Assembly: GCA_013397845.1 (NCBI GenBank) | Contig: VZTG01000034.1 | Span: 707,321 to 771,320 of the forward strand | Length of the DNA stretch: 64,000 nucleotides | Origin: Melanocharis versteri | Lineage: Eukaryota; Chordata; Aves; Passeriformes; Melanocharitidae | Direction: 5' to 3' | Part shown: piece by piece, positions 52,101 to 63,083 of the stretch | Layout of the letters: each line of letters opens with the position of its first letter | How positions within the stretch are numbered: the first letter of the stretch is position 1 | Translations under genes and position numbers: made by a program | The notes under the pieces: model-generated | What the model saw: the letters and a program-made list of their open reading frames with translations, nothing else | What the model was told of the DNA's origin: nothing | The model's database searches: none

Positions 52101-52191
52101 CGGTGCTGACGGAGATGCCCAGGAGGCCGAGGCTGCAGACGGCGAACACGCTGCTGAGCAGGGTCAGCGCCTTCCTGCTGCAGGCGCTCAT
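48893..52191 (-). CDS. CACNG5: CACNG5, AMPA-receptor regulatory (TARP gamma-5) / voltage-dependent calcium channel gamma-5 subunit, five coding exons
   Basis: Spliced CDS 52191-51996, 51443-51357, 50466-50326, 49692-49547, 49150-48893: 828 nt, 275 residues plus TGA. The gamma-5/gamma-7 family binds AMPA-type glutamate receptors at the plasma membrane and tunes gating and conductance. Seen directly: four hydrophobic segments (about residues 8-28, 103-121, 128-153, 176-201); the claudin-superfamily GLWxxC signature at 57-62 with a second extracellular cysteine at 72; N-glycosylation sequons N45-Q-T and N162-R-T; a cytoplasmic tail ending SSPC rather than the TTPV of type I TARPs. Residues such as MSACSRKALTLL, EERGRCF and KCPDYDQMSSSPC favour gamma-5 over gamma-7, and the length equals that of mammalian CACNG5. 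Introns are 552, 890, 633 and 396 bp. The start at 52191 fits the family N-terminus; G at -3 gives a moderate context. An in-frame ATG four codons upstream (52203) could add MLVG. No frameshift or missing key residue was seen. Confidence 0.97.
49547..49692 (-). CDS. CACNG5: CACNG5 coding exon 4 (146 nt, residues 142-190)
   Basis: The acceptor TTCTGCAG precedes 49692 and the donor GTAACA begins at 49546. It completes the third membrane segment (GLSLVVGLVLYISS), encodes the second extracellular loop with sequon N162-R-T, and starts the fourth segment (YGWSFAFSAISFLLTE). It ends on a codon boundary (phase 0). The acceptor is close to the minimal TTCTGCAG, but the frame and family match are exact. 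Confidence 0.96.
50326..50466 (-). CDS. CACNG5: CACNG5 coding exon 3 (141 nt, residues 95-141)
   Basis: The acceptor CTCTCAACAG precedes 50466 and the donor GTGAGT begins at 50325. It encodes KMIRSATPFPLV, the second membrane segment (LFFMFIGFILSNIGH), the short intracellular RPHR turn and most of the third segment (ILAFVSGIFFILS). It is 141 nt with phase 1 on both sides. Confidence 0.96.
50615..50808 (-). mobile_element. CR1-type LINE 3' fragment inside CACNG5 intron 2
   Basis: Read on the minus strand this is the 3' end of an avian CR1: a gene-sense stretch containing CAGGCTGGATGGAGCC, then CCCATGGCAGGGAG, then a GGTCCCTTCCAACCCAAAC-like block and an ATTCTATGATTCC tail. It is about 190 bp and heavily 5'-truncated, as most CR1 copies are. 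It has the same orientation as CACNG5. It carries no open reverse transcriptase frame and is a decayed copy. The far end near 50808 is approximate. Confidence 0.9.
51357..51443 (-). CDS. CACNG5: CACNG5 coding exon 2 (87 nt, residues 66-94)
   Basis: The acceptor GCCGCAG ends at 51444 and the donor GTAAGT begins at 51356. The exon encodes GEERGRCFTIEYVMP and then MNIQLTSESTINVL, completing the first extracellular loop with its second cysteine (C72). Phase is 1 on both sides, which joins exactly to exons 1 and 3. No frame of useful length marks this exon; it was found from splice sites and family sequence. Confidence 0.94.
51996..52191 (-). CDS. CACNG5: CACNG5 coding exon 1 (residues 1-65 plus first base of codon 66)
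   Basis: Encodes the short cytoplasmic N-terminus, the first membrane segment, the family motif TDYWLYLEEG, sequon N45-Q-T and the GLWRVC claudin-like signature. It ends ...GCAG before the donor GTATGG (GT at 51995-51994), leaving one base of the Gly66 codon. The reading frame stays open upstream to 52359 and beyond in this GC-rich leader, so an open frame alone does not fix the start; family length and N-terminal sequence do. The 5' end of the transcript is not resolved. Confidence 0.95.
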
Positions 52192-52460
52192 TCCCACCAG
52201 CATCGGGGGCCCGGCAGCGGCTGCGGGACGCGGGAGGAGCCCCCCGCACGGAGCCTCTCGGGGAGCGGGGGTGCCAAAGCTCTGCCCTGAATTGCTGGTG
52301 TTGTCTGAGCTGAAAGGAGCCATTAAAACAATCACTGACAGATGGAGAGTTTGAGCCAAATCCCACCCGACGGCTGCCCCGCGCCGACCCGGGCTCGGGA
52401 TGCGGGAGCGGCACGGCGCGGACGGGCCGGGAGCGGCTCCTTGCTTGGCTCCCGTTGGAT
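52192..52460 (-). promoter_or_regulatory. CACNG5: GC-rich 5' leader / probable promoter zone of CACNG5
   Basis: The stretch just upstream of the CACNG5 start is GC- and CpG-rich, in keeping with a CpG-type promoter or 5' UTR. No TATA box is evident near the start. The transcription start, and whether a separate non-coding first exon exists, cannot be fixed from sequence. Confidence 0.5.
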
Positions 52461-52528
52461 TTGCTGCAGGTGAATTCCTGCTGCTCCAGCCAGAGCTGGC
52501 ACTGATCCCCCCAAGGATGGAGCTGAAT

Positions 52529-52560
52529 CTTATCTACCCTTATCTACCCAGAGCCTTATC
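52529..52560 (-). promoter_or_regulatory. CACNG5: Cluster of three GATA-type motifs upstream of CACNG5
   Basis: On the minus strand WGATAR matches are AGATAAG (over 52535-52529), AGATAAG (52545-52539) and TGATAAG (52561-52555). They start about 340 bp upstream of the start codon. The first two are one helical turn apart (10 bp) and arise from a direct repeat of CTTATCTACC. Confidence 0.4.
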
Positions 52561-52561
52561 A

Positions 52562-55500
52562 AGCGCTGCCAGTCCCCGGCACAGGAGCTGCTGAGGATCA
52601 CGGACAGCACGCTCAGGGATCAACAAAGCTGCTCCTAACTGCTGGACCAACCCCCAGCCCCGAGCAGCTCCCACCACCACCCCACTCCCCTCCAACACTG
52701 CCATTTTTCCACTTCCAGGGTAGATTTACCCGTTAGGAGATCGTGCTAATTTTGCAAAAGCCATGCTACATTTACGACATCATCGAACACCTTGAAGCAG
52801 AGTGGCATGACACAATAATCTGCCTTTTTTGGTTGTATTGCTCTTGCCAGAGCTGCCAGCACCCTCCCTAGTTGAAACCCACCTTGTGCTTTGAAGGGGG
52901 GCAGGGAAATGGGGACAGAGAGCTGCAGCCAGGCCCTGGGCAAACCTTGAAGGAAAAACTTCCCTCATCCCCATGTCACCTATGTATAGAATCTTTTTTT
53001 ATTATTATTATTTTATTGCACATTTGCTACTTTGGGGAAATTAGCAGTTCCTATGGTGCTCTGCGGACTGATAAAATAGCATCAGAAATCAGAGTTCTTG
53101 GTGCAGTGGAGAAAAAGTGAAATTAGTGTGGGGCGGGGGGGGAACCCACAGCAACAAAAGATTAAAGGAATGAGAACAAGAAGGAAAAAGATACGTGTGA
53201 GAGATGGTCTTGTGTGGCATAGCAAGGAGGCAGATAGTGCTGCTGACTGCTTTTATAAAGGCAGAATAAATCACAGATAAGTGCCGTGTCATGTATATTT
53301 TCCAAGGCACATTTTGCTGCTATTCAGCACTGCAAGCAGAAAGGAAAAAATATCTAAATCCAGCTAGACAACAAAAGCTGCTGACTTTAGAAGCAGGCTG
53401 CATCTTCCTTGGGCTCCCTTTAGAACTGCACTAGCTTGGTTTCACCCCTCAGGAGTGGCTCCATCACTCCCGTGCTCCCTTGGTGAACAGACTCCGTGGA
53501 AGAGAAGTCCTGTTGCTGTTATCGCTGCAGAAAAGGTGGTGGGTTGGGTGATTAAATCAGGAGACACAAATCCTGCCTGGACCGGGAGATGACAGCTCGC
53601 TGTTCCAACACGGCCGAGCAGACTGGAGGAGGGTGGTTTTTTCTCGTGCCTCAGATGCAAATATATTAATTCTCACTTGCTTACAGTGACTCTCAGAGAT
53701 GCCAAAAGTCCTCACAGCTTGTACTTTTACACCTGAAAGCCTGCAAGGATAATGTTGTGCCATAATTCCCTCCTGGTGAAAGCGAGTAGGTGATGCTGAG
53801 AGAGGTTTCTTGCTGCTCCAGCACTCTGGGGAGCTCTGAGCTCTTGCAGTGCTCATCCCCAGCACTTCTGTCTCACAAATCCATGGCACCAGCTCCCCAC
53901 ACCTGTTTTGGGCTGCGTTTGCAGCAGTTTCATTTAGATTAACATGCAGGAAACCTGTAGTTACTATGGAGTGCAAAGAAAGGCGTTTACTGAACAGAGG
54001 CAACATCCAAGGTCTGTGTGCCCCTCCAGCTCACTGCTCTGGGCAGCAGTAAGAGAGAAAAGCAGGGAATGCTGCTGGAAGAGTGTCAGATTCTTGAGTG
54101 AAAGACAGAGAGGGAGAGAGAGTCTTTAATTATGGCATCTGACCCCGAGTCCAAAGCAGGCAAGTACATCTTGGTAGGAAGCAGATGTACTCGCACCCTC
54201 AAGCACTGCAACAGCTTTGGCAATTCCCTTCCACATGAAATTAAGGATTTGGCTCTTCCTACGTTCACACTGTGCCTTTTCCCAGAAGGTTCCAACCTAC
54301 AGGAAGGGGATTGCTGTCTCCAGACAGCCCGAGCAAGTGCTGCAGCTCGCACTCCTGCAAGCTTCCCCTCCACCTTTGGCTTTGCTAACCAGCCTCATTT
54401 TCAATGCTCTTATTTAATGCTTCCCTCAGCTCAAGAAAAGTAGGATGTGTTCCCAGGAGGAAAACCTCCCTGCTAGGGGAGCAAGGAGCGAAGTGCTGAG
54501 AGGATGCTCAGATTCTTTTTTCCCTGAAGAATTAGGAGGCATCAGCTAAAGAAGAAACTGGTGGCTATGGGGCAGAGCAGCACATCAGCCCTGCACCTGC
54601 CATCTCCCAGGGAAGGTGCCATTTCCCATCTCTATAGATTCCCACTGGATTCAGCAATCAAACAGATGAAACACAGATCCTCTGGCTCATCCATTCTTTG
54701 CCCTAGCTCAGCCAGAGCCATATTTTCTAGTTGCTGCCTCAAAATGAACAGCATTTACTACAGGGTGTCTCATCCCTCTTGGCATTTTGGTGCCAAGATG
54801 GTAAAAGGACCTGGAATCTATTCTTGGCTCATGTATCATCAACAACCATCCTCCCTGCACATTTTCGTTAATAACGAGCCAAAATCATAGTAGGGAGTAT
54901 GTGAAGGTCCAGATAAAGCCACTCAGAGGGAATAACGAAGTATCTCCTGTGATTTCTTGTCCACCAATATCAGGCACTGGCAAATAGACCCATTTGGTCT
55001 CATTTCTGTTGGTGTGATGTGAGCAGCAGGGACAGGGGTCGGGCATCAGAGCTGCACCTCTCAATTGCCTCATTACTTTTCCCTCTCACACTTCAATTTC
55101 CATGAAATCAGGGATGCATTAAGGACTGCTGCCTATCACTGCCTCGCTGGCACATGGAATCCAACCTGATGTGATGGGGAACAGGGGCAGGGGGGGTGCA
55201 GAACATCTGCTTGAAACAAACCTTCCTCAGGTCCAGTGCCTGGAGAGCTCACAGGGCTCCCAAGTGAAAGGTTTCTCAAGGGCAAGAACAGGAGCTGGCT
55301 TGATTATCAGGAAGGATTTAGTCCACAGTGACCTTTATCCATTGTGTTATACTTCCTATGGCTGTTTGGTCTCCAACAGGAGCTGGATTTTAAATTAAAT
55401 GAGTAGAGCCCCAAAGATTTCCAGGAAATAGAACCTTAGAACTGTTCTTTCTCCTTCGATCACACTGTACCTTCTGGTAGTAGTCCAGGGAATAATAAAG

Positions 55501-58500
55501 GCAGTCTGCAATGTAATCTGCAGTCCTTGTAATGAATTTCTCCTTGCTTTGGAGCAACAGTTGCTGATGGAAACTGCACATGGCCCTTGCTGGGCCTGAA
55601 TCCTTTGGGAAATGAAATGAGTATTGGCATTGTTTCTAATGCAGTTCACCCAGATCTAGGAGTAAGTCCTTACCTGTTGCTCCACACTGACAGAAAGAAA
55701 ATACCCTGGGCAGATTTCTGAACCCACATCTGTGGCCTAATGCCAAGCACAAGCCACTGCTCTGGGCTGTGTGGATGGGCTGAGAAAAATTAATATATCA
55801 CTGGTTAGCTGCCTGGACAGGATGGGTCACCTCGATAAATCACTGCTCTGAGTTCACCGGAAAACAGCAGCTCCCTCCTGCCCTGGGAAAAGGCAGAAGG
55901 AGCAGGGCCAAGCCATTGATTTTTATGTGGCATCATCTCCAATTTCCTGACATTTGTGAAGAAGGGAAGCACTGCGAAGGTTATTGGAGCAGACAGAGGG
56001 AAGGGTTTGTTTGTGGAGGGGTGCTGAGGTCCAGGACAAGCCTGGTGGCCTGTGGCTGTGGCTGTGAATGCCTGGTCCATGCAGCAAGCCAAGGGCCAAG
56101 GGAAATCAGAGATTCAGCCATGGATCTGGCAGAACATCAAGGAGAAGTAATGAAGCCAGTAAAAGGGGAATAGGAAACGCAGTGAGTGAGCAATGGCTCT
56201 ACAAAAACCATCAGGGACGAGGGTAGGAGCAATCAAATGCAGGAGAGCGTGACCTGTGATGGAGCTGAACTGAAAGGACCAGCTCCCACTAAGCTGCAAC
56301 AAGAAATTGGGCTGGCTAAAAATAAAGGGCCTTCGAGCAGTGTGATCCCTTCCCCAGGACACAACGCAGGCCATGGATGTGGGCAAAAAAAAACCAGGTC
56401 AAGGGGAGCAGCTCTTTCAGAACAAAACTTCTCAGAGCTGGCAGTGCTTAGGCAGGCAGGACTGTGCTGAGGCCACCACTGCACTGTCATCTTCCTTCAG
56501 ACAGCACAACCCACCCTGGCTGCCTCAGGGGCAAATCCAGAAAAGGCTGATTTGGTCATTAATAACCCTGGTGAAACAGAATGATCCCACCGAGCTCATG
56601 GAACACCCAAAGGGTGCAAATGCTTCAGTCCCAAACCAGGGTGTGCTGGATGCAGAGCGAGGGCAGCTGAACTGGTGCTCTGTGGGTTGGGCCAGGGTGA
56701 GGAGCACATGGGGAGATGACTTTAACCACAGCTGAGGAGAGGAAGAGGAGGAGATGGCGAGGGCAGCGCCCACGGCTCCATCTGGGATCGCAGGAGAAGC
56801 AGCTCCACAAACCTGACCTGGAAAACTGGGCAACGGGGAAAGATAGTTCTGGTTTCAGAGTTACTGCTTGGGAAAAAACAGTCCCTCCTCAAGCTTGGAA
56901 AAGGTGTGCTGCAGGCAGGAGAGGAGCACAGGGCTGCTCTGGTTCCATAGAACAGCTGAAGAGAGCAGGGATGGCTGCAGAGAAAAGCAGTGTCTCCTAC
57001 ACTGCTACACTGAGAAGGAAATTTCCAAAGAGGATATGGCTTGGAGCAGGTCCACAGGGTTCCCAGGTGCCCTGTCCTGGGCTGCTGGCACCCACCACCT
57101 CCCCTGGGCCATGGGGAGACAGAAATACATCAGGCAGCTTGAAGAGCTGCATTAGTGTCACACAGAAATGTCAGCTCCATTTCTGAGAGAGAAAATACGT
57201 ATTGGAAAAATTAAGTGCAGAAATAAATCTTTTTGGTGTGGAGGAGGTTTAGCCTGATATTAAGAAATAAAACAGCCCATCTCGTGGCAGTTTGAACAAG
57301 GGCTTGTAACTGTGACTACGAGCAAACAAACTTCAAAAGGATCAATACTGGGCTTGAAAGCTTCCCCTCAGCTGGGAGCAGCAGCGCGGCACTGCCATTA
57401 CCAACGGATAGACACGGCAGCGCTGGATCAATGGGCACACGGGGCTCACAGGCTCTCCAGGGAGGCTTTAAAAACAAATAAACGAATGAAAAGAAGGCTG
57501 GTTATGAGTTATTTAAGCCCAGATTGAGCCACAGCAATAACAAACCTATTAATTTTGTGCTTGTCACCACACACAAGGAGCACCTGATAAATAATCAGTA
57601 AGAAACGATGTGTGAGCTCACAGACTGCAAGGCTCAGCACTAACTGATTTTGGTAATGAGATTACTTGGGATTTTCTCTCTTAAACTTGACTTACATAAT
57701 TTTTCTGAGAAGTCCTCTTTTCCTTAGCACTTCCTGTTCTTCATTTCTTGCCAGAGTTATTTTTCACAGTTTGGTGAAAAATTCCTGCTATGGCAGTGCA
57801 AGATCGATGGAAATGCTGTATGGAAAGCACCATAACTTGAATCCCTAAGGCTGACCCACTTCCCTCTCCTTCTTTATCTCACACCAGCCTTTTTGCTGTG
57901 GACTGCTCAGAACCTGCCCTTTTGCCTGGGTCAGGTTTGCAGAGAGAGTTGTTACTGATAACTGAGCCCACCTCAGCTCCAGCACCAAATATAAGGAGAT
58001 CAAATTATATTCCCAAGGTCAAAGGAGAAGTAACTGAGATTTATTTCCCACCCCAGCCCTCAAACCCGACCCTTTCCCAAACTGGCCACCTCTGCCACGC
58101 TGCTGCACTTGCTGGAGTGATGGCTCTGCTCCAGCTCTTTCACACTAATGGCTTTGGATGAAGCCAGCAACTTCCAGCAAATAAAATCATCGACCAAACA
58201 GCCCCGATGGTCCTGGTTCACAGGCTGCTGGCACAGCCCGTGTGTGTACAGTCAGTCTCATTCACATGGTCCTGCTGGATCCACAGATAGCCCCCACAAA
58301 ACTTTTATAGAACCCATCCCACCCACGAGTCTCCTTTTTTCCGTGGTTTTTCAGGCTCTTACCTCTGTTAACCCCAGCTGAAGCGATGCTTTGGCAAGTG
58401 GAGAACCTGTGATGGGGCCGAAGGTGGGAAGAGCAGTTCGGGCAGATCAGCTGCAAGGATGAGGGTCCTCGATGGAGGCTTCAGCTGCTGGATGGTCTGG

Positions 58501-61500
58501 GAGGAGCTGGCAGTGGGATGGCTTTGGGAACAGGCAGGACCTGAAGAGAGGGCACAGCCTCAGCTCTCCCCCTCTGACCGACTCCCAGGAGGGTTGCAGG
58601 GTGCTGGGACACAGGGACAGGCAGATGGCAGGCAGGTCTCTGCATCCACGTGCTGGCAGCTCCTACCCTGGGCTGTTGTGGAAAAGCATTACACAAAGTG
58701 CATTTCTCAAGAGGGAAGCGGGAGCTAAAGCTCTGAGCTTGCAGCACTGCCCACACACCCAGGTCCAGCTCTGCAGGTCTAACCTATATATACCTGCTCA
58801 AAGTTTACAACCCTGACAATAGCTGAGCCCTGTCCTTTGCAGAGCCCTTCCCAAAGTCCTCTCTCTCCACCAAATCTGACAGAATTCTCCTACTCACAGT
58901 GTGTCAGAATGCTCACAGCCAGGGACCTGAGCTGAACTGCTGCTTTCAATACCCTCCAAAGAGCTACAAAAGCAGAATAAAAGAGGGAAATACCTACTGC
59001 TGCAAAGCAAACCAGCTGGGGACTGTGCTAGAGGAGCTGCAGAAAGCTCGCTGCCATGGGAGCAGTGCCTGCCCATTCACCTCTGCCTCAGGTGCATTAT
59101 GGCTCGTACTTTAGATCCCAAATACACAAACTGCAGCAACCCAGCGATCCAGTGACCCTGTCCAGGCTGCAGCAGCGTGCTTCCCTCTGCTCGCCTGGGC
59201 TGGCACAGGGACAGACCCAGGGGAACAGGAGAGCAGCTGGCTCGGCTCTGCACATCCACTCGCTCCAGCACCAAGGCTGGGCTGCTCTGGTGGGCTATTA
59301 AGGCTTTAGCAGCTGGTCCTTGTTCGCTTCCAAGTATCATTTAAGTTGGCACAAAGTCCTACAATAGCCTTGTAGATTAAAAACGGGAGAATAATCCTCT
59401 TCCTTGCAGCTTTTCAAGGTTTCCGTGTCCTTCCAGCAGCAAGGCAGGAGCAATTGAAGTACTCAAGCACCTCTTCTGTAAGATATTGATGTTGTTTTAA
59501 ACTGAAGCGGGTGTGAGCAGAGCCCCCAAATTCAGTGTAAGCACTTCAAGAGCTGTGCATGAAATGTCTCTGGGCTATAAACTTTCATTGCTGGGGAAGG
59601 TCTAAGAAAAGCCCCAGGTACGGCCCAGGCTCGGGACCTGAGGCTGCTCAGCAGAGGGGGACCAACACCCCGGTTCCTTCTTTTCCCCTTAACCATCAGT
59701 TCTTGACAGCTTGAGCTAAATTAAGCATGCTGGGAGGTAAAAATAGCATCAGGAGCTAATTAAAGCTCTTGCACTCCCCCGTGTTGGTGGGTACCTGAGC
59801 TGGGGGAGCAGGAAGCCACAGCTCTTCCCCCACTCCCGCTCTTCTCACCAGCGCTGGCAGCTGGAGGGGTTTTATGGACATTTTCAGAGTGATGAATGAG
59901 AGAAAGGCAGAAACCCCCCGAGGGCCCTGGGCTCTCCGAGCACTGAGGGCTGCAGACGAGTGGCACGTCGGGCAGGCAGCACGTGCTGGCCACGGCTGCA
60001 GAGCCCTGCGTGCCCTCGGTGTGATTAACGATGATGGATAGCAGGGAGCAGAGCCCTGTTAGCCAGGAGATTGCATTCCCTCCTCCCTGCTTAGAAACCA
60101 GCCTCACTCTGAGCAGCGAAACCATGGCATAAAGGAAGAGCAGAAGGGCTGTGTCATCCACACCTCTGGCAAACGACTTCATAACCTGGTGACACTTGTG
60201 GCTGCCACTAAACCCAGTGACCAAAGCCAGCAGCTGCTGCACCTGGCTTTGCTCAAGCATTTTGGGACACAGTCCTTGGAAGCTGTTGGTGATGTCTTCA
60301 TGTGCAACTCCCCAGGTCTGACACTGAGCAGCCACTAAAGTTTGGTCCCATTTCCACGTAGGAAAGGTCTTTGCTTTGTGCAGCTTGTTGGGTTTAATAA
60401 TCAGGAATATTAATGTACATAACAAGTATTTATACATCGCTGGAGGTACTAAACTTTCTACTGCCCAGATTTTAGCAAGATTTGTTGTTGCCAGTTCCAG
60501 TATTTAACAGTAAATGTCCCAGCAGACAGCACAGGAAAAGCCACAAATGACATGGAGCAGCCTGAGAACAGGCACAGGCACCACCAGCAGGTCAGGAAGC
60601 CATGGGCTCACCTGTCCTGCTCAGCACAGGGAAGTGCAGCCACCTCCTGGGAAAGTCTGTGGGAACAGGCAGGGAATGGACTCAGTCTCACTCTTCTCCA
60701 TCCTTTCCCCAGGCCAGCCCCTATTCCCAGGTGAAAGCTGGCCTGCTGTGTGTGCCTGGTCCCTGCCTGCACTGCTCTGCCATTCCCTCTGTACCACCAG
60801 GTTCTCGTTCCTGTGGCACCCTCGCAGCAGCCCCTCTCCTGCCACCTGCATCCGAGCTGATATTCGCAGCCGGAGCTGCTGCAGGGAAAAGGAGCACCTG
60901 CCATAACCATTTCGTGTCCCCTGGGAAGGAGCCAGGGCCACCTGTAGGGCTTGGAGCCAGGTCCTGCCCTGGCAGACCTGAGCCTCTGCTCCTTGTGGAT
61001 GGGGATGTCATCAAGCAGCGCTGCATGGGGGGAAAATGAATTATCCACAATTTGTCCTGGGTCAGTGGATGTGTCTGCTGTGCTGCTCCAGTAACGCCCC
61101 CAGTGCAGCCCTGACACCACTCTAAGGAGGATTTTCACTGATAAGCAATATACCCCTCATTAATGAAAGAAAAACTGTAATTCCTGTCTTCCTAAAAGAC
61201 CACACACAAACTCCACTCATCTGTAGCAACCCATTTTCTGAGCCTGATGTTGGCATGCATGTTGTCCTTCGACAAATTCCATTTTGCCAGTAAATATTTT
61301 ACTACAAATATCAGAAGTTGTGACTACACAGCTTTAAAAATCAGTGTGATTTTGACTCCAAACCATCTTTCTAGAACACACCTAGAACCCAAGCTCTCTT
61401 TAATTTCAGTGAAATTAAGATCCCCAGGTAACTTGATGATGGGGTCTAGGTCAAAAGTTATTTTAAAAATGCCATGTTAAACCCAGGGGTTTAAATCTTC

Positions 61501-62437
61501 CCAGCTGATTTAGGAAAAGCTGCTGGTGCTCACTCCAACCTCACACAGCTCGCGGCTTGCTGGTACCATTGAAATCTCTGCAGGCTTGTGCATTATTTCT
61601 CTTTTGTATTTTATATTCCCTCCCCTCTCCATAAATAAAGCTGAAGCTGCAAAAGCTGTGCTATGGATGCTGCCAGGTGGGAATTCATTCGGCTCAATGA
61701 ATATATTCAACAGCGACAAGAATACAGCGAGGGATCAGAGAAACCCCCACGCAGAGGCATTTCTGTCCCCTGGATGTCACATGGGGCAGCCTGAGGGCAA
61801 GGTGTGACAGCACAGGACGGGCTGCTGGGAGCCAGGCTCCTGCCCTTTGGCTTTTTACGTGGGTCCCGATGCGACAGACTGAAATGTGCTGCTCAAACAG
61901 CGGCAGAGAAGCGTCTGAAAGGAGCCCAGGCACCAGGCACTCGTGAAACCAAAGGGCAGCAGTGATGGAAACACGGGAATGCTCCTCCAGCAAGGCTGCC
62001 AGCCTGGGTCGTGCCACCAGCACTCACTGCTGCTGCAGGAAACTCAGCAGAAATGCGCTTTTTTAGCTGAAATAGTCCTTTGCAGTGCTCTGGCTGAAGC
62101 AGTGCTGTCTTCAGGAAATGCAACACCCTCGCTGCCCTGGCCGGAGGCTCACCTGTACCGTGCAGGCTCCCACCAGCTCCGACGAGGCCTCCTCTCCCCC
62201 AGGGGGGTTTGGGGGATACCGGGGACACGGTGGTGACAGCAGTGCCGGGGTCAGACCCGCTCCCCGGGCACCCTGAGCAGCCTCCCGCAGCTCCGTGCCT
62301 GGGAGCCCCGACCCTAAAAGCTGCAAAAAGCGCCCCGCCTCAGGGGCTGATGAAGTTTTATGAAATGCCCGGCAATTAATCAAGAGCCAAAGGACGAGTC
62401 AGACCCTCCCTGCTCGCCGCGGTGGCTGAACCACCAC
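52562..62437. other. Upstream flank of CACNG5, no gene recognised
   Basis: By vertebrate gene order PRKCA should lie further on, with its 3' end facing CACNG5. No protein kinase C C-terminal sequence was recognised here, though an untranslated tail would not be visible to me. The longest frame is 225 codons on the minus strand (60437-59760) and has no known domain. Purine-rich GAGAGA at about 54100-54122 is the only simple repeat of note. Confidence 0.5.
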
Positions 62438-62479
62438 ATTTCACGTTTCACATTTCACATTTCACATTTCACGTTTCAC
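62438..62479. repeat. Six-copy 7-bp repeat (RTTTCAC)
   Basis: Six head-to-tail units ATTTCAC or GTTTCAC; the second and sixth have G, the rest A. Confidence 0.9.
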
Positions 62480-62836
62480 CACCTTCCCCAGCTGTGAATA
62501 AGGAGCGCGCGGAGTGAGGACAGGCTCCGTGTCCCCGCTCCCCGTTCATATGGTAACACACGATCCAGCCTTTCCCCTCGCCGCCCCCCCGGCACTTCAC
62601 TTCACTTAAGAACCAGGTCAGGTTTTTCTCAGATAGCCTCGCTCAATTCACACTCCCCTCTCCAAGGGGGTTTGCTACACTGGAAAACATTCACAGCCTG
62701 ACTTCCCGCAGATTTTATATTCCCTGGGAAAAATACACATCCGTTCCTCGGCAAAACGTTCAAAACTCGCCGCTGAGGACGGGGATGCTCTCAGCGCCCA
62801 AGAGATGGCCTCTGTTCGAGCAGCGTGGTGGGGATG
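62480..62836. other. GC-rich non-coding stretch
   Basis: Moderately CpG-rich, with no recognised exon. A C-run and a TTCACTTCACTT direct repeat near 62590-62607 are the only local patterns. Confidence 0.4.
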
Positions 62837-62896
62837 CCCAGGGATGAAGAGCCCAGGGATGAAGAGCCCAGGGATGAAGAGCCCAGGGATGAAGCG
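62837..62896. repeat. Four-copy 15-bp tandem repeat
   Basis: Unit CCCAGGGATGAAGAG, three near-identical copies plus a fourth ending GAAGCG. Because 15 is divisible by three, it gives periodic peptides in each open frame (MKSPG or RDEEP forward, FIPGL reverse). This is a repeat artefact unless an exon is shown. Confidence 0.9.
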
Positions 62897-63082
62897 CCGG
62901 GATTTTCCGGCTTCCTCGTGCTCAGCTCCTTCCGTCGGGAGCCGGACGAAGTCAAACGCCGCCGCCCGAGCGGTGCCGGTGCCCGGGCAGGGCAGGGCAC
63001 ACGGGCAGCTCCCCCGGGCGCCCGGCGGGGCTCGCTGCGCTCCGCGGCCGCGCTGGGGATGCTGCGGATGCTGCCGGTGCTG
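62897..63082. promoter_or_regulatory. CpG-dense patch ending at an undetermined base
   Basis: Very CpG-rich (for example CGCCGCCGCCCGAGCGG near 62958, and GCGCTCCGCGGCCGCGCTGG near 63037). It suits the edge of a CpG island or an unknown first exon. It stops abruptly at an N, after which composition changes completely. Confidence 0.35.
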
Positions 63083-63083
63083 N
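63083..63083. other. Single undetermined base (N)
   Basis: One N separates CpG-dense DNA from a polypyrimidine tract. It may be an unresolved base or a collapsed junction. Confidence 1.

Noticed and set aside
51907..52414. Longer CACNG5 N-terminus starting at 52359 or in another frame to 52414
   Set aside because: The family start is at 52191 and the upstream part is low-complexity Gly/Ala/Pro/Arg-rich leader without homology.
62438..62479. Interferon-response element (ISRE) array
   Set aside because: The reverse strand reads GAAA every 7 bp; ISRE/IRF sites need GAAA spaced by two bases (6-bp period), so the spacing is wrong.
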